62,377 bases of DNA from JAQGLW01 sp035995725 (GCA_035995725.1 DASYKE010000030.1:1-62377); one strand, 5' to 3'. Positions 27,423-37,153 are shown, counted from the first letter of the stretch. Notes: a model not told the origin generated them from the sequence alone. Numbers and translations: made by a program.

Positions 27423-29179
27423 TGCGCAACACACCGCGCACCGCCGCTGCCAAGGGCGTACAGTTTTCCACCAGTCCGGTGCTGGCGGTGACATTGCCGG
27501 CGTGGCGTTCGCGCGTTGTGCTGTTTCTGCTGTTCGTCGCCTTTTTGGCATTGGCCGGACGGGCGCTGTGGTTGCAAGGACTGTCTACCGACTTCCTGCA
27601 GAAGCAGGGAGAATCGCGCTATGCGCGTACCTTGGAAATGCCTGCGACGCGCGGCAAAATCACCGATCGCAATGGCCAGGTATTGGCCTCTTCGATACCG
27701 GTCAAGGCGATCTGGGCTATTCCGGACGACGTGCTGGAAGCGCCGCAGGAAAAATTGCGCGATCTGGCGAAACTGCTCGGCATGAGCGAACGCGATCTGC
27801 GCAAGAAACTCGATTCCGATCACAATTTCATCTATCTGAAACGGCAGGTTGAACAGGAAACGGTCGATAAGATTCTCAAACTGGATATCGCCGGCATCCA
27901 GACCCGCAAGGAATACAAGCGCTTTTACCCGGAAGGCGAAGTCATGGCGCATGTGGTCGGCTTCACCAATGTCGAGGATGCGGGCCAGGACGGAATGGAA
28001 CTGGCATCCCAAAAGAGCCTGGCGGGCGTGACCGGCAGCCGCCGCGTGATCAAGGATCGCCTTGGCCGCATCGTCGAGGACATCGAGGCGATTCGCGAAC
28101 CGCATGACGGCAAGGATCTGACGTTGTCGATCGACAGCAAGATTCAATACATCGCTTTTTCGCAGTTGAAAGATGCGGTCGAAAAACACAAGGCCAAGGC
28201 CGGTGGTATCGTCGTGCTGGACGTGCGGACGGGCGAAGTGCTGGCACTTGCCAACCTGCCGACTTATAACCCGAATAACCGCGCGATGCTGGCCGGCGCG
28301 CAATTGCGCAATCGGGTGATGACCGACACGTTCGAACCCGGTTCGACGATGAAGCCGTTTACCGTGGCGCTGGCGCTTGAAACGAAGCGTGTCACGCCCG
28401 ATACCAGCATCCAGACCGCACCGGGAAAAATCACGATCGGCAAGGCGACTATCGGCGACGCGCATCCGTATGATGTGTTGACGGTGACGCAGGTCATCGA
28501 AAAATCGTCCAATGTCGGCACCAGCAAGCTGGCGTTGCAGATGCAGCCGCACGAGATGTGGGACATGTTTACTACCGTAGGATTCGGGCAACAGCCCAAA
28601 CTCGGTTTTCCCGGCGCCGTGGCTGGCCGTGTCCGGCCTTATAAATCATGGCGGCCGATCGAGCAGGCAACCATGAGCTATGGTCACGGCATTTCAGTGT
28701 CGCTGATTCAGATAGCCCATTCCTACATGATTTTTGCACGCGACGGCGACATCATACCGCTGACCTTGCGCAAAGCCGACGAGCAACCGGTTGCCCAGCG
28801 CGTCATCACCGCAAAGACCGCGCGTCAAATGCGCAGTATGCTGGAAGTGGCCGCCGGCCCAGGCGGTACCGCACCGAGAGCACAGGTGCCCGGTTATCGC
28901 GTGGCGGGCAAAACCGGCACTGCTTACAAGCTGGTCGACGGTCAGTATGTACACAAGTACGTGTCGTCTTTCGTCGGTTTCGCGCCGGTATCCGACCCGC
29001 GCATCATCGTTGCGGTGATGTTGGATGAGCCATCCGACGGCAAATATTACGGCGGCGATGTGGCCGCTCCGATATTTTCGGCGGTCGCCGCCAATGCGCT
29101 GCGCGCGCTGAATGTTCCGCCTGACACTTCGGTGACCAGCATCGTCATCCCGGCCGATACCGTCAAGGAGAGCATGTGA
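27419..29179 (+). CDS. ftsI: Peptidoglycan D,D-transpeptidase FtsI (PBP3)
   Basis: A 586-residue class B penicillin-binding protein. It has an N-terminal membrane anchor (about residues 30-50), a PBP dimerisation domain (about 70-230) and a transpeptidase domain with S309-T-M-K312, S363-S-N365 and K498-T-G500. It crosslinks septal peptidoglycan with FtsW. The arrangement and ATGA overlap with ftsL are normal for the cluster. It ends by overlapping the murE start. Confidence 0.97.
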   Translation: MMRNTPRTAAAKGVQFSTSPVLAVTLPAWRSRVVLFLLFVAFLALAGRALWLQGLSTDFLQKQGESRYARTLEMPATRGKITDRNGQVLASSIPVKAIWAIPDDVLEAPQEKLRDLAKLLGMSERDLRKKLDSDHNFIYLKRQVEQETVDKILKLDIAGIQTRKEYKRFYPEGEVMAHVVGFTNVEDAGQDGMELASQKSLAGVTGSRRVIKDRLGRIVEDIEAIREPHDGKDLTLSIDSKIQYIAFSQLKDAVEKHKAKAGGIVVLDVRTGEVLALANLPTYNPNNRAMLAGAQLRNRVMTDTFEPGSTMKPFTVALALETKRVTPDTSIQTAPGKITIGKATIGDAHPYDVLTVTQVIEKSSNVGTSKLALQMQPHEMWDMFTTVGFGQQPKLGFPGAVAGRVRPYKSWRPIEQATMSYGHGISVSLIQIAHSYMIFARDGDIIPLTLRKADEQPVAQRVITAKTARQMRSMLEVAAGPGGTAPRAQVPGYRVAGKTGTAYKLVDGQYVHKYVSSFVGFAPVSDPRIIVAVMLDEPSDGKYYGGDVAAPIFSAVAANALRALNVPPDTSVTSIVIPADTVKESM

Positions 29180-30717
29180 TGCTGGCAGCGATTTCCCGGC
29201 TGACTGAAATCATCACCTGGCTGCATGCCGTGGCTCCTGCTGCGCAGTTGTCATCCGATTCGCGCAGCATCGCGGCAGGGGATGTTTTTTTCGCCTATCC
29301 CGGCGATGCGGCAGACGGTCGGCAATACATTCCTCACGCCATCGAGCGCGGCGCGCAGGCCGTCGTGTACGACGACAAGGGCGGATTTAACTGGAATGGC
29401 GCGTGGGATGTCCCGCACCAGGCCGTTACCGATTTAAGGAAAATCGCCGGGCAGATCGCCAATGCCTATTACAGTCGTCCGGATGCGGGCATGTTCACGG
29501 TTGCCGTAACCGGCACGAATGGCAAGACATCGTGCAGCCAGTGGCTGGGACGCGCATTGTCGCAAATGGGCGAGCCTACCGCCGTCATCGGTACGCTTGG
29601 CGTCGGCATGTTCGAGCGTGACCAGCGTGGCCAGTTTGAGGCAACGGGATATACAACGCCGGATGCAGTGCTGTTGCAGCGCAAGCTCGCGCAGTGCCGC
29701 GACGCGGGTGCCAGGGCTCTGGCGATCGAGGCGTCTTCCATCGGCCTGCACCAGGGCCGGTTGACCGGCACGCACTTTGATGTTGCGTTATTTACCAACT
29801 TCACGCGTGACCATCTTGACTATCACGGCAGCATGGCGACGTATGAAGCAGCCAAGACGATGCTGTTCGATTGGCCGGGACTGCAGCACGCGGTCGTCAA
29901 TCTCGACGACGAGATGGGTTTGCGCCTGATACAGCGCTTGAAACGAAAGGCATCGCCCGCTTCGCTCATCGGGTACACGCTGTCGGGCAGGGCGGTCGAC
30001 GGTGTCGCCACGTTGCATGCCACCGATATTCGCGCCAGCCATGCCGGTATGGTATTCCAGCTGGATTCGATGTTTGGATCGACGCAGGTAAAAACGCAAC
30101 TGGTGGGACAATTCAATGTCAGCAATATCCTCGGCATCGTCGGCGTATTGCTTGCCAAAGGTACACCATGGCGCGTCGCGATCGAGATAGTCGAATCGCT
30201 GGCAGCGGTTCCCGGACGCATGCAGCAACTCGGCGACCAGAACACGCCGTTGGTCGTGATCGATTATGCGCATACCCCCGACGCGCTGGAAAAGACACTT
30301 TCCGCTTTACGCGAAGTCGCGCAACAGCGCAGCGGCCAGTTATGGTGTGTATTCGGTTGCGGCGGCGATCGTGATTCCGGCAAGCGCGCGCCAATGGGCG
30401 CAGTATCCGCGGCAGCCGATCACGTGATTGTTACCAGCGACAATCCGCGCAGCGAAAATGCGACGGATATCATCGCTCAAATTCTTGAAGGACTGAATCT
30501 TGCGAAAATTATGCAAACCACACCGCACGTGATAGAAGACCGGGCTGCCGCCATTCTATGGGCGGTCAAGCATGCGGCAAAATCCGATGTGATTTTGCTG
30601 GCCGGCAAAGGCCACGAAACCTATCAGGAAATCAAAGGCAGGAAACTGCCGTTCCTGGATGCCGACCATGCCGCACTGGCACTGGCAGCGCGGGCGACGA
30701 TGAAAGGGACGAATTGA
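29176..30717 (+). CDS. murE: UDP-MurNAc-L-Ala-D-Glu:meso-diaminopimelate ligase MurE
   Basis: A 513-residue Mur ligase. The ATP loop is AVTGTNGKTSCSQWLG, followed by family blocks TTPDAVLLQ, NFTRDHLDYHG and VVIDYAHTPDALEKTL. The DNPRSE motif (VTSDNPRSENATDII) predicts meso-diaminopimelate as the added residue. The start is GTG 29176 or the adjacent ATG 29179; the GTG overlaps the ftsI stop. It is cytoplasmic, third of the amino-acid adding steps. Confidence 0.97.
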   Translation: MMLAAISRLTEIITWLHAVAPAAQLSSDSRSIAAGDVFFAYPGDAADGRQYIPHAIERGAQAVVYDDKGGFNWNGAWDVPHQAVTDLRKIAGQIANAYYSRPDAGMFTVAVTGTNGKTSCSQWLGRALSQMGEPTAVIGTLGVGMFERDQRGQFEATGYTTPDAVLLQRKLAQCRDAGARALAIEASSIGLHQGRLTGTHFDVALFTNFTRDHLDYHGSMATYEAAKTMLFDWPGLQHAVVNLDDEMGLRLIQRLKRKASPASLIGYTLSGRAVDGVATLHATDIRASHAGMVFQLDSMFGSTQVKTQLVGQFNVSNILGIVGVLLAKGTPWRVAIEIVESLAAVPGRMQQLGDQNTPLVVIDYAHTPDALEKTLSALREVAQQRSGQLWCVFGCGGDRDSGKRAPMGAVSAAADHVIVTSDNPRSENATDIIAQILEGLNLAKIMQTTPHVIEDRAAAILWAVKHAAKSDVILLAGKGHETYQEIKGRKLPFLDADHAALALAARATMKGTN

Positions 30718-32093
30718 TGAAATCATCGCTGGCTCAGCTGAGGCCATGGATTTCCGGCGCTGTCGTGACGGACAAAGCCGTGTTTGACGGCGTGTCGACC
30801 AATAGCAAAACCGTCTCTGCCGGAAATCTGTTTGTTGCCTTGCGCGGCGAGCGGTTCGATGCGCATGCATTCCTTGATGAAGTCGTGGCAAAAGGTGCGG
30901 CCGCGGTGGTCGTCGAGCGCTTGCCGGAAGGGTTGAAAATTCCGGCGATCGTGGTGTCGGATACCCGCATAGCGCTGGGCGATATAGCGCGCTATTGGCG
31001 CCGGCAATTTTCGCTGCCGGTAATCGGCGTGACGGGCAGCAACGGCAAAACGACGGTCAAGGAAATGATCGCTTCGATCCTGGCGGCCGAGTTCGGCAAA
31101 GAGAATTATCTGGCTACCTCCGGCAATTTCAATAACGATATTGGCGTACCCTTGACAATATTGCGTACCGACGCAACACACCGGGCGGCCGTCATCGAAT
31201 TGGGCATGAATCATCGTGGTGAAATCGCTCTGCTGTCCGGCATCGCGCAGCCGACGGTCGGTCTGGTCAATAACGCACAGCGTGAACATCAGGAATTCAT
31301 GGAAAGCGTCGAAGCGGTTGCGAAGGAAAACGGCGCGGTGATCAGTACCTTGCCGGCAGACGGAATTGCCGTTTTCCCGGCGGACGATCCATTTACACCG
31401 CTCTGGCGCGACAATGCAAAGAGCTCCGGACGGCGCAAGTCGCTTACCTTCGGCTTGTCCGCAGATGCAAACGTGACTTGCAGCTATCGACCGAATGATT
31501 TCGGTAGCGATTTACTGGTCAAGGTCGGCCAGCGGGAGTTTCCGATACGGCTGGCGGCAGCCGGTGTGCACAATGTTCGCAATGCACTGGCGGCAGTAGC
31601 ATGCGCTCTGGCAATCGGCATTCACCGAAATGCCATCGTGCAGGGCCTGGAATCATTTGCGCCGGTAAGCGGCCGCCTGCAACGGAAAACCGCCCGCAAC
31701 GGCGCGCTCGTCATCGACGACACTTACAACGCGAACCCTGATTCGGTACGGGCTGCAATCGATGTATTGATGCAGGCGCCCTCTCCGCGAGTGCTGGTAT
31801 TGGGCGACATGGGCGAAGTCGGCAACGAGGGCCGCCAGTTCCATATTGAAATCGGCGCCTATGCGCGTGGGCGCGGTATCGAGCACTTGCTCAGCCTGGG
31901 CGATCTGGCGCGCAGTGCCAGCAACGCATTCGGCGCGCGCGGCAAGCATTATGACGACATGGAAGCGCTCAATCAGGCTATCGCTGCAATGATCACGCCT
32001 CAAACCACGGTGCTGGTAAAAGGATCGCGGTTCATGAAAATGGAACGGGTGGTTCAACACCTCGTTGATGAACAAATACGGGAGTCCCACTAA
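30717..32093 (+). CDS. murF: UDP-MurNAc-tripeptide D-Ala-D-Ala ligase MurF
   Basis: A 458-residue Mur ligase adding D-Ala-D-Ala. The ATP loop is GVTGSNGKTTVKEMIAS near residue 105, with GNFNNDIGVPLT (the MurF-specific block) and DDTYNANPDSVRAAID. The ATG shares one base with the murE stop (TGATG). An upstream in-frame start at 30558 lies inside murE and is not used. Confidence 0.96.
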   Translation: MKSSLAQLRPWISGAVVTDKAVFDGVSTNSKTVSAGNLFVALRGERFDAHAFLDEVVAKGAAAVVVERLPEGLKIPAIVVSDTRIALGDIARYWRRQFSLPVIGVTGSNGKTTVKEMIASILAAEFGKENYLATSGNFNNDIGVPLTILRTDATHRAAVIELGMNHRGEIALLSGIAQPTVGLVNNAQREHQEFMESVEAVAKENGAVISTLPADGIAVFPADDPFTPLWRDNAKSSGRRKSLTFGLSADANVTCSYRPNDFGSDLLVKVGQREFPIRLAAAGVHNVRNALAAVACALAIGIHRNAIVQGLESFAPVSGRLQRKTARNGALVIDDTYNANPDSVRAAIDVLMQAPSPRVLVLGDMGEVGNEGRQFHIEIGAYARGRGIEHLLSLGDLARSASNAFGARGKHYDDMEALNQAIAAMITPQTTVLVKGSRFMKMERVVQHLVDEQIRESH

Positions 32094-32094
32094 T

Positions 32095-33264
32095 ATGTTG
32101 CTCTGGCTTGCACAATATTTTCAACAAGATCTGGGTGTGCTGCGGGTCTTCAATTTCATCACGTTTCGTGCCGTCTTTGCGACGCTGACAGCACTGGCAA
32201 TCGGGTTGCTTGCAGGGCCGGCGGTGATCCGCATGCTCGCACGCCTGAAAGTCGGACAGGCGGTGCGTACCGATGGGCCGCAAACGCATTTGATCAAATC
32301 CGGCACGCCGACCATGGGCGGGGCATTGATACTGATTTCAATCGGCATATCGACGCTGCTGTGGACCGACTGGAGCAACCGCTTCGTCTGGGTGGTACTG
32401 GTGGTTACATTAGGCTTCGGCGCGATCGGCTGGTTCGATGACTATCGCAAGGTAGTTTACAAAGACCCGAAAGGCATGCCATCCAAGGAAAAGTACCTTT
32501 GGCAGTCGCTGATCGGCATTATCGCTGCGCTATATCTGGCATTTTCAGTATCCGGCCCGACCAATGCCCAGGTATGGCAGCTGTTTCTGGCATGGGTGCA
32601 GTCCGGTTTCAACATGGATTTGCCGCCGAAAGCGGATTTGATCGTGCCGTTCTTCAAGACCATCAGCTACCCACTCGGCGTCTGGGGTTTCATAGCGCTG
32701 ACCTATCTGGTGATTGTTGGCACCAGCAACGCGGTGAACCTGACCGACGGACTGGATGGGCTGGCGATCATGCCGACCGTGATGGTCGGCACGGCGCTCG
32801 GGCTTATCGCTTATCTGACGGGCAGCGCCACGTATGCCAAATATCTGTTCATTCCGCATATTCCCGGCGCCGGCGAACTGATCATATTTTGTGGCGCGAT
32901 GGCCGGCGCTGGATTGGCATTCCTCTGGTTCAATGCGCATCCGGCGCAGGTTTTCATGGGCGATGTCGGTGCGCTCGCATTGGGTGGTGCGCTGGGCACC
33001 ATCGCGGTCATCGTGCGCCAGGAAATCGTGTTGTGCATGATGGGCGGCGTATTCGTTGTCGAAACCCTGTCGGTCATGGTGCAGGTAGCCTATTTCAAGT
33101 ATACGAAAATGCGCTATGGGGTAGGCCGGCGCGTGTTGCTGATGGCGCCGCTGCATCATCACTATGAGCAAAAGGGCTGGAAAGAAACGCAGGTCGTGGT
33201 CCGATTCTGGATTATCACGATGATGCTGGTGCTGTTCGGGCTGTCAACCTTGAAATTAAGATGA
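32095..33264 (+). CDS. mraY: Phospho-MurNAc-pentapeptide transferase MraY
   Basis: A 389-residue polytopic membrane enzyme making lipid I. Typical blocks are GTPTMGG near residue 73, GWFDDYRKVVYKDPKGMPSKEKYL, NAVNLTDGLDGLAI (Asp residues for Mg2+ and catalysis), FMGDVGALALGGALG and MAPLHHHYEQKGWKE. About ten transmembrane helices. The ATG at 32095 lies 1 nt after the murF stop. Confidence 0.97.
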   Translation: MLLWLAQYFQQDLGVLRVFNFITFRAVFATLTALAIGLLAGPAVIRMLARLKVGQAVRTDGPQTHLIKSGTPTMGGALILISIGISTLLWTDWSNRFVWVVLVVTLGFGAIGWFDDYRKVVYKDPKGMPSKEKYLWQSLIGIIAALYLAFSVSGPTNAQVWQLFLAWVQSGFNMDLPPKADLIVPFFKTISYPLGVWGFIALTYLVIVGTSNAVNLTDGLDGLAIMPTVMVGTALGLIAYLTGSATYAKYLFIPHIPGAGELIIFCGAMAGAGLAFLWFNAHPAQVFMGDVGALALGGALGTIAVIVRQEIVLCMMGGVFVVETLSVMVQVAYFKYTKMRYGVGRRVLLMAPLHHHYEQKGWKETQVVVRFWIITMMLVLFGLSTLKLR

Positions 33265-33265
33265 A

Positions 33266-34762
33266 ATGAATTACCAAGGCAAACACGTTCTTGTCATGGG
33301 TCTGGGCGAATCAGGCCTTGCGATGGCGCAGTGGCTGGCGCGTTGCGGCGCAGTTCTGCGCATCGCTGATACGCGTGAAACGCCTGAGCGGCTGGCCGAT
33401 CTGCGCAATGCCTTGCAGGATGTGGAATTTATCGGTGGGTCATTTACCTCCGGCCTGATCGATGGGATCGATTTCATTGCAGTCAGCCCGGGCCTGGCGC
33501 CAAATCGCGAGCTGGCATCGATCATTCCAATTGCCGCAGAAAAAAATATTCCGGTATGGGGTGAGATCGAAATCTTCGCACAGGCACTTGCCGCGCTGTG
33601 CACGGAACGCAATTACACACCGAAAGTAATCGGGATTACCGGTACCAACGGCAAAACGACGGTCACCAGCCTGACTGGCTTACTGTGCAAACGCGCCGGA
33701 TTGACGGTGCAAGTCGCCGGCAATATCAGCCCCGCCGCACTGGATGTGTTGCGTGCGGCGCTTGACCAGGACGATCTGCCGCAGGTCTGGGTGCTGGAAC
33801 TGTCTAGCTTCCAGCTGCATACCACCCATAGCCTGCGGGCGGATGCTGCGACGGTGCTCAACATCACGCAGGACCATCTCGACTGGCATGGCGATATGGA
33901 TGCCTATGCCAACGACAAGGCAAGGATCTTCGGCGCCAATACGGTCCGCGTGCTCAATCGGGACGACGCCGGCGTGATGCAGAACGCTTCACCGCTGGCA
34001 TCCGTCATCACCTTCGGCGCGGATGAGCCGGAGAGCGCCAATTGTTTCGGCCTGCTCAATGAAAACGGCATGCAATGGCTGTCGGTTGCAGTTCCGGCGG
34101 AAGAGGGCGAAAAGAAACGCCGAAAAAAAGACAGCGTCGAATTGCCGATTTCAATCAATCGCCTGATGCCGGCCGACGCATTGAAAATCCGCGGTCAGCA
34201 TAATGCAGTCAATGCGCTGGCGGCATTGGCGTTGTGCCGGGCGATCGATCTGCCGTTGGCGCGACTATTGCATGGCCTGCGTGAATATCATGGCGAGCCG
34301 CACCGTGTCGAATTGGTGGCGACGATAGGCGGCGTCGAATACTATGACGACAGCAAAGGCACCAATGTTGGTGCCACGGTTGCCGCATTGAATGGTCTTG
34401 GTGCCGGCCAGGGGGGTGGTTCGGGCCGACTGGTGTTGATCGCAGGCGGCGACGGCAAGGGACAGGATTTCAGTCCACTGGCGCAACCGGTGGCGAAACA
34501 TGCGCGCACAGTCTTGCTGATCGGTCGCGATTCCCCTCTTATCCGTGCCGCGATCGCGCCGTCGGGCGTCGAACTGATCGATTGCGAGACGCTGGAACAG
34601 GCGGTGCTGCGAGCCGCCGATCTGGCGCAGTCAGGCGATGCGGTGTTGCTCTCGCCTGCGTGTGCCAGTTTCGACATGTTCAGGGGTTATGCGCACCGCG
34701 CGCAAGTATTTGTCGATGCGGTGCGGGAAATCGCATTGACGCGTGGTGAGGTGGTCGCATGA
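33266..34762 (+). CDS. murD: UDP-MurNAc-L-alanine:D-glutamate ligase MurD
   Basis: A 498-residue Mur ligase. The N-terminal Rossmann-like UDP-binding domain begins KHVLVMGLGESGLAMAQWL. The ATP loop is IGITGTNGKTTVTSLTGLL. LELSSFQLHTT and NITQDHLDWHGDMDAYA are conserved MurD blocks, and the C-terminus has YYDDSKGTNVGATVAAL. A Lys-rich insertion near residue 275 (EEGEKKRRKKD) is unusual but lies in a variable loop. It overlaps ftsW by 4 nt. Confidence 0.96.
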   Translation: MNYQGKHVLVMGLGESGLAMAQWLARCGAVLRIADTRETPERLADLRNALQDVEFIGGSFTSGLIDGIDFIAVSPGLAPNRELASIIPIAAEKNIPVWGEIEIFAQALAALCTERNYTPKVIGITGTNGKTTVTSLTGLLCKRAGLTVQVAGNISPAALDVLRAALDQDDLPQVWVLELSSFQLHTTHSLRADAATVLNITQDHLDWHGDMDAYANDKARIFGANTVRVLNRDDAGVMQNASPLASVITFGADEPESANCFGLLNENGMQWLSVAVPAEEGEKKRRKKDSVELPISINRLMPADALKIRGQHNAVNALAALALCRAIDLPLARLLHGLREYHGEPHRVELVATIGGVEYYDDSKGTNVGATVAALNGLGAGQGGGSGRLVLIAGGDGKGQDFSPLAQPVAKHARTVLLIGRDSPLIRAAIAPSGVELIDCETLEQAVLRAADLAQSGDAVLLSPACASFDMFRGYAHRAQVFVDAVREIALTRGEVVA

Positions 34763-35967
34763 GATTCGCCCTGCCATCCTTTTTTTCAGCGTCGGCACAG
34801 AAGCCAATCAGTGGCCTCACCCAACGGTCGAAGATGATGGAATACGACCAGCCATTGGTATGGGTGACTGTATTGCTGATGCTATTCGGAATGGTGATGG
34901 TGTATTCGGCTTCGATCTCGCTGCCGGATTCGCCTAAATATGCCATTTATAAAAATTCTCATTTTTTAATGCGGCAAGCATTGTTTATCGGCGCGTCGCT
35001 GATTGCCGGTTTGCTGGTATTTCGTGTGCGAATAGAGTCCTGGCAGAAGATGGCGCCTTATTTATTCGCCTTCACCCTGGTGCTATTGGCACTTGTCCTT
35101 GTTCCGGGCATCGGCAAAGGCGTCAATGGCGCAAAGCGCTGGTTGTCGTTCAGAATGTTCAATCTGCAACCGTCCGAGCTGATGAAATTATTCGTCGTGC
35201 TGTACGCGGCGGACTACACGGTACGCAAGCAGCAATTCATGCACAAGCTGACCAAGGGTTTCATGCCCATGACGACAGCCATCGGCTTCGTTGGCCTGCT
35301 GTTATTGCTGGAGCCGGATCTGGGAGCGTTTGGCGTGATTGTCTGCATCGCGATGGGCATCCTGTTTCTGGGCGGTATCAACGGCGTATGGTTTGGCGGC
35401 ATCGGTGCGATGCTGGTCGGCATTTTCAGCCTGGTGATTGTGCTGTCGCCATGGCGCCGTGAGCGTATCTTTGCCTATCTTGACCCATGGGTTGACGAAA
35501 ATGTGCTGGGGAAAGCATACCAGCTGTCGCATTCTCTGATCGCGTTCGGGCGCGGTGAACTGTTTGGCGTCGGGCTCGGCGGCAGCGTGGAAAAATTGCA
35601 TTATCTGCCGGAAGCGCATACCGATTTCTTGCTTGCGGTGATCGGCGAAGAACTGGGTTTCGCCGGCGTGCTGACAGTGGTGGTGCTGTTCTACTGGATC
35701 GTCAAGCGCGCATTTGAAATCGGCCGCCAGGCAATTGCAATCGATCAGACTTTTGCCGGACTGACTGCAAAAGGCGTCGGCATCTGGATCGGTGTGCAGG
35801 CATTCATCAACATGGGTGTGAATCTCGGCCTGCTACCGACCAAGGGGCTGACACTGCCATTGATGAGCTATGGCGGATCGGGTGTGCTGATCAATTGTGT
35901 CGGGCTGGCGATCCTGCTGCGCATCGATTATGAAAACAGAGTTCTCATGCGCGGAGGCCGCACATGA
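34759..35967 (+). CDS. ftsW: Septal peptidoglycan glycosyltransferase FtsW
   Basis: A 402-residue SEDS-family membrane protein with about ten helices. Conserved regions are NGAKRWLSFRMFNLQPSELM, LLLEPDLGAFGVI, AHTDFLLAVIGEELGF (with the catalytic Asp region) and LPTKGLTLPLMSYGGSGVL. It polymerises lipid II at the septum together with FtsI. The gene ends ...LMRGGRT with a TGA inside an ATGA that starts the small ORF described next. Its last 25 bp are duplicated 104 bp downstream. Confidence 0.96.
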   Translation: MRFALPSFFSASAQKPISGLTQRSKMMEYDQPLVWVTVLLMLFGMVMVYSASISLPDSPKYAIYKNSHFLMRQALFIGASLIAGLLVFRVRIESWQKMAPYLFAFTLVLLALVLVPGIGKGVNGAKRWLSFRMFNLQPSELMKLFVVLYAADYTVRKQQFMHKLTKGFMPMTTAIGFVGLLLLLEPDLGAFGVIVCIAMGILFLGGINGVWFGGIGAMLVGIFSLVIVLSPWRRERIFAYLDPWVDENVLGKAYQLSHSLIAFGRGELFGVGLGGSVEKLHYLPEAHTDFLLAVIGEELGFAGVLTVVVLFYWIVKRAFEIGRQAIAIDQTFAGLTAKGVGIWIGVQAFINMGVNLGLLPTKGLTLPLMSYGGSGVLINCVGLAILLRIDYENRVLMRGGRT

Positions 35968-35975
35968 GAACTCTG
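35937..35975 (+). repeat. 13-bp inverted repeat spanning the ftsW stop
   Basis: Perfect 13-bp arms (35937-35949 with 35963-35975) around a 13-nt loop that contains the GGAGG Shine-Dalgarno of the 35-codon ORF. The ORF's ATG lies in the 3' arm, so the hairpin could gate translation re-initiation. Confidence 0.7.
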
Positions 35976-36071
35976 TTTCGGCGCAGGCTAACTTTGCGCA
36001 GCAAAGTTAAAGGAGCGGCAGCGACTGGCCGGAGCCAAAATTCCACTCTCATGCGCGGAGGCCGCGCATGA
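35964..36071 (+). CDS. 35-residue basic ORF bridging ftsW and murG
   Basis: A complete ORF of 36 codons that starts with ATGA overlapping the ftsW stop and ends with ATGA overlapping the murG start. GGAGG lies 6 nt before its ATG. The product would be highly basic (ten Arg/Lys, no acidic residues) and ends LMRGGRA, echoing the FtsW tail LMRGGRT, because the 25-bp end of ftsW is duplicated. A 9-bp hairpin (35989-35997 with 36001-36009) lies inside. It may be only a translation bridge rather than a functional peptide. I do not recognise a family. Confidence 0.45.
   Translation: MRTLFRRRLTLRSKVKGAAATGRSQNSTLMRGGRA
36047..36071 (+). repeat. Second copy of the ftsW 3'-end repeat, providing the murG ribosome binding site
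   Basis: This 25-bp copy matches 35943-35967 at 24 of 25 positions, offset by 104 bp. It carries the GGAGG Shine-Dalgarno 6 nt before the murG ATG. The layout suggests insertion or duplication of 104 bp at an ancestral ftsW-murG ATGA junction. Confidence 0.85.
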
Positions 36072-37153
36072 AACGGCTCTTGATCATGGCGGCAGGCACA
36101 GGCGGGCATATCTTTCCCGGCCTAGCTATCGCACAGACGATGAAAGCGCGCGGCTGGCAAGTATCGTGGCTCGGCACCGCGCACGGCATGGAGCGCGACA
36201 TCGTTCCCAGGCATGGCGTCGAGATGGATACGATTAATTTCACGGGCTTGCGCGGCAAAGGATTGCGTCACACCTTGAACGGCGCTTTCAAGTTGACATC
36301 GAGCTTTATCGCATGCCTGCGCATCCTTGCGCGCCGCAATCCCAGCGTGGTACTCGGCATGGGCGGTTACGTCACCGTACCGGGCGGCTTGATGGCGAAG
36401 CTGCGCGGCGTTCCGCTAGTGCTGGTCAATGCGGATGCCGCATTGCTGCTATCGAACAAGACGCTGACGCCGCTGGCAAAACGGGTGCTGTTCGGCTTTC
36501 CTGCGGATTTCGGCCGCGCAGCGGGCAAGGCCATGGTCACAGGCAATCCGGTGCGCGAGGAAATTCTGGCATTGCCGCTGCCGGCATCGCGTTATGCAGA
36601 GCGCAGCGGACCGCTTCGATTATTAATCATAGGTGGCAGTCTGGGTGCGAAGGTGCTCAATGATATTTTGCCCGTTGCGCTTTCGCGTATCCCATCGGAG
36701 GACCGGCCGATCATTACTCACCAGTCCGGCAAGCAGCATATCGACACCTTGCGCTCAGCCTATGAAAAGGCGCAGGTGCAGGCGGAAGTAATCGATTTCA
36801 TCGATGACATGCCGCGCCGCTATGCCGAGGCCGACCTGGTGATTTGTCGTGCCGGCGCGATCACGGTGTCCGAGCTGACCGCCGCCGGTGTTGCCAGCGT
36901 GCTGGTGCCGCTGATCGCATCGACTACTACGCATCAGCGCGATAACGCGCGCTGGATGGCGGCCCAAAACGCAGCGATTCATTTGCCGCAAAGCGAGCTG
37001 ACGGCGGATCGCCTTGCAAACCTGCTGCAGACGACGACGCGCGAATCATGCCGGAAAATGGCACAGGCAGCTTATGAAAACGGCCGGCGCGATGCGAATG
37101 AAGCAATTGCGAATGTACTGGAAAAATTGGCGGAATCGACAATCACAGCATGA
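36068..37153 (+). CDS. murG: UDP-GlcNAc:undecaprenyl-PP-MurNAc-pentapeptide GlcNAc transferase MurG
   Basis: A 361-residue GT28 glycosyltransferase making lipid II at the cytoplasmic face. The first glycine-rich loop is MAAGTGGHIFPGLAIA, then VLGMGGYVTVPGG and the C-terminal donor-binding region LVICRAGAITVSELTAAGVAS. It has a GGAGG Shine-Dalgarno inside the duplicated repeat and overlaps murC by 4 nt. Confidence 0.97.
   Translation: MKRLLIMAAGTGGHIFPGLAIAQTMKARGWQVSWLGTAHGMERDIVPRHGVEMDTINFTGLRGKGLRHTLNGAFKLTSSFIACLRILARRNPSVVLGMGGYVTVPGGLMAKLRGVPLVLVNADAALLLSNKTLTPLAKRVLFGFPADFGRAAGKAMVTGNPVREEILALPLPASRYAERSGPLRLLIIGGSLGAKVLNDILPVALSRIPSEDRPIITHQSGKQHIDTLRSAYEKAQVQAEVIDFIDDMPRRYAEADLVICRAGAITVSELTAAGVASVLVPLIASTTTHQRDNARWMAAQNAAIHLPQSELTADRLANLLQTTTRESCRKMAQAAYENGRRDANEAIANVLEKLAESTITA

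Noticed and set aside
27311..28591. 426-residue minus-strand frame inside ftsI
   Set aside because: It is antisense to ftsI, whose penicillin-binding motifs are all in place; no domain signal in the antisense frame.
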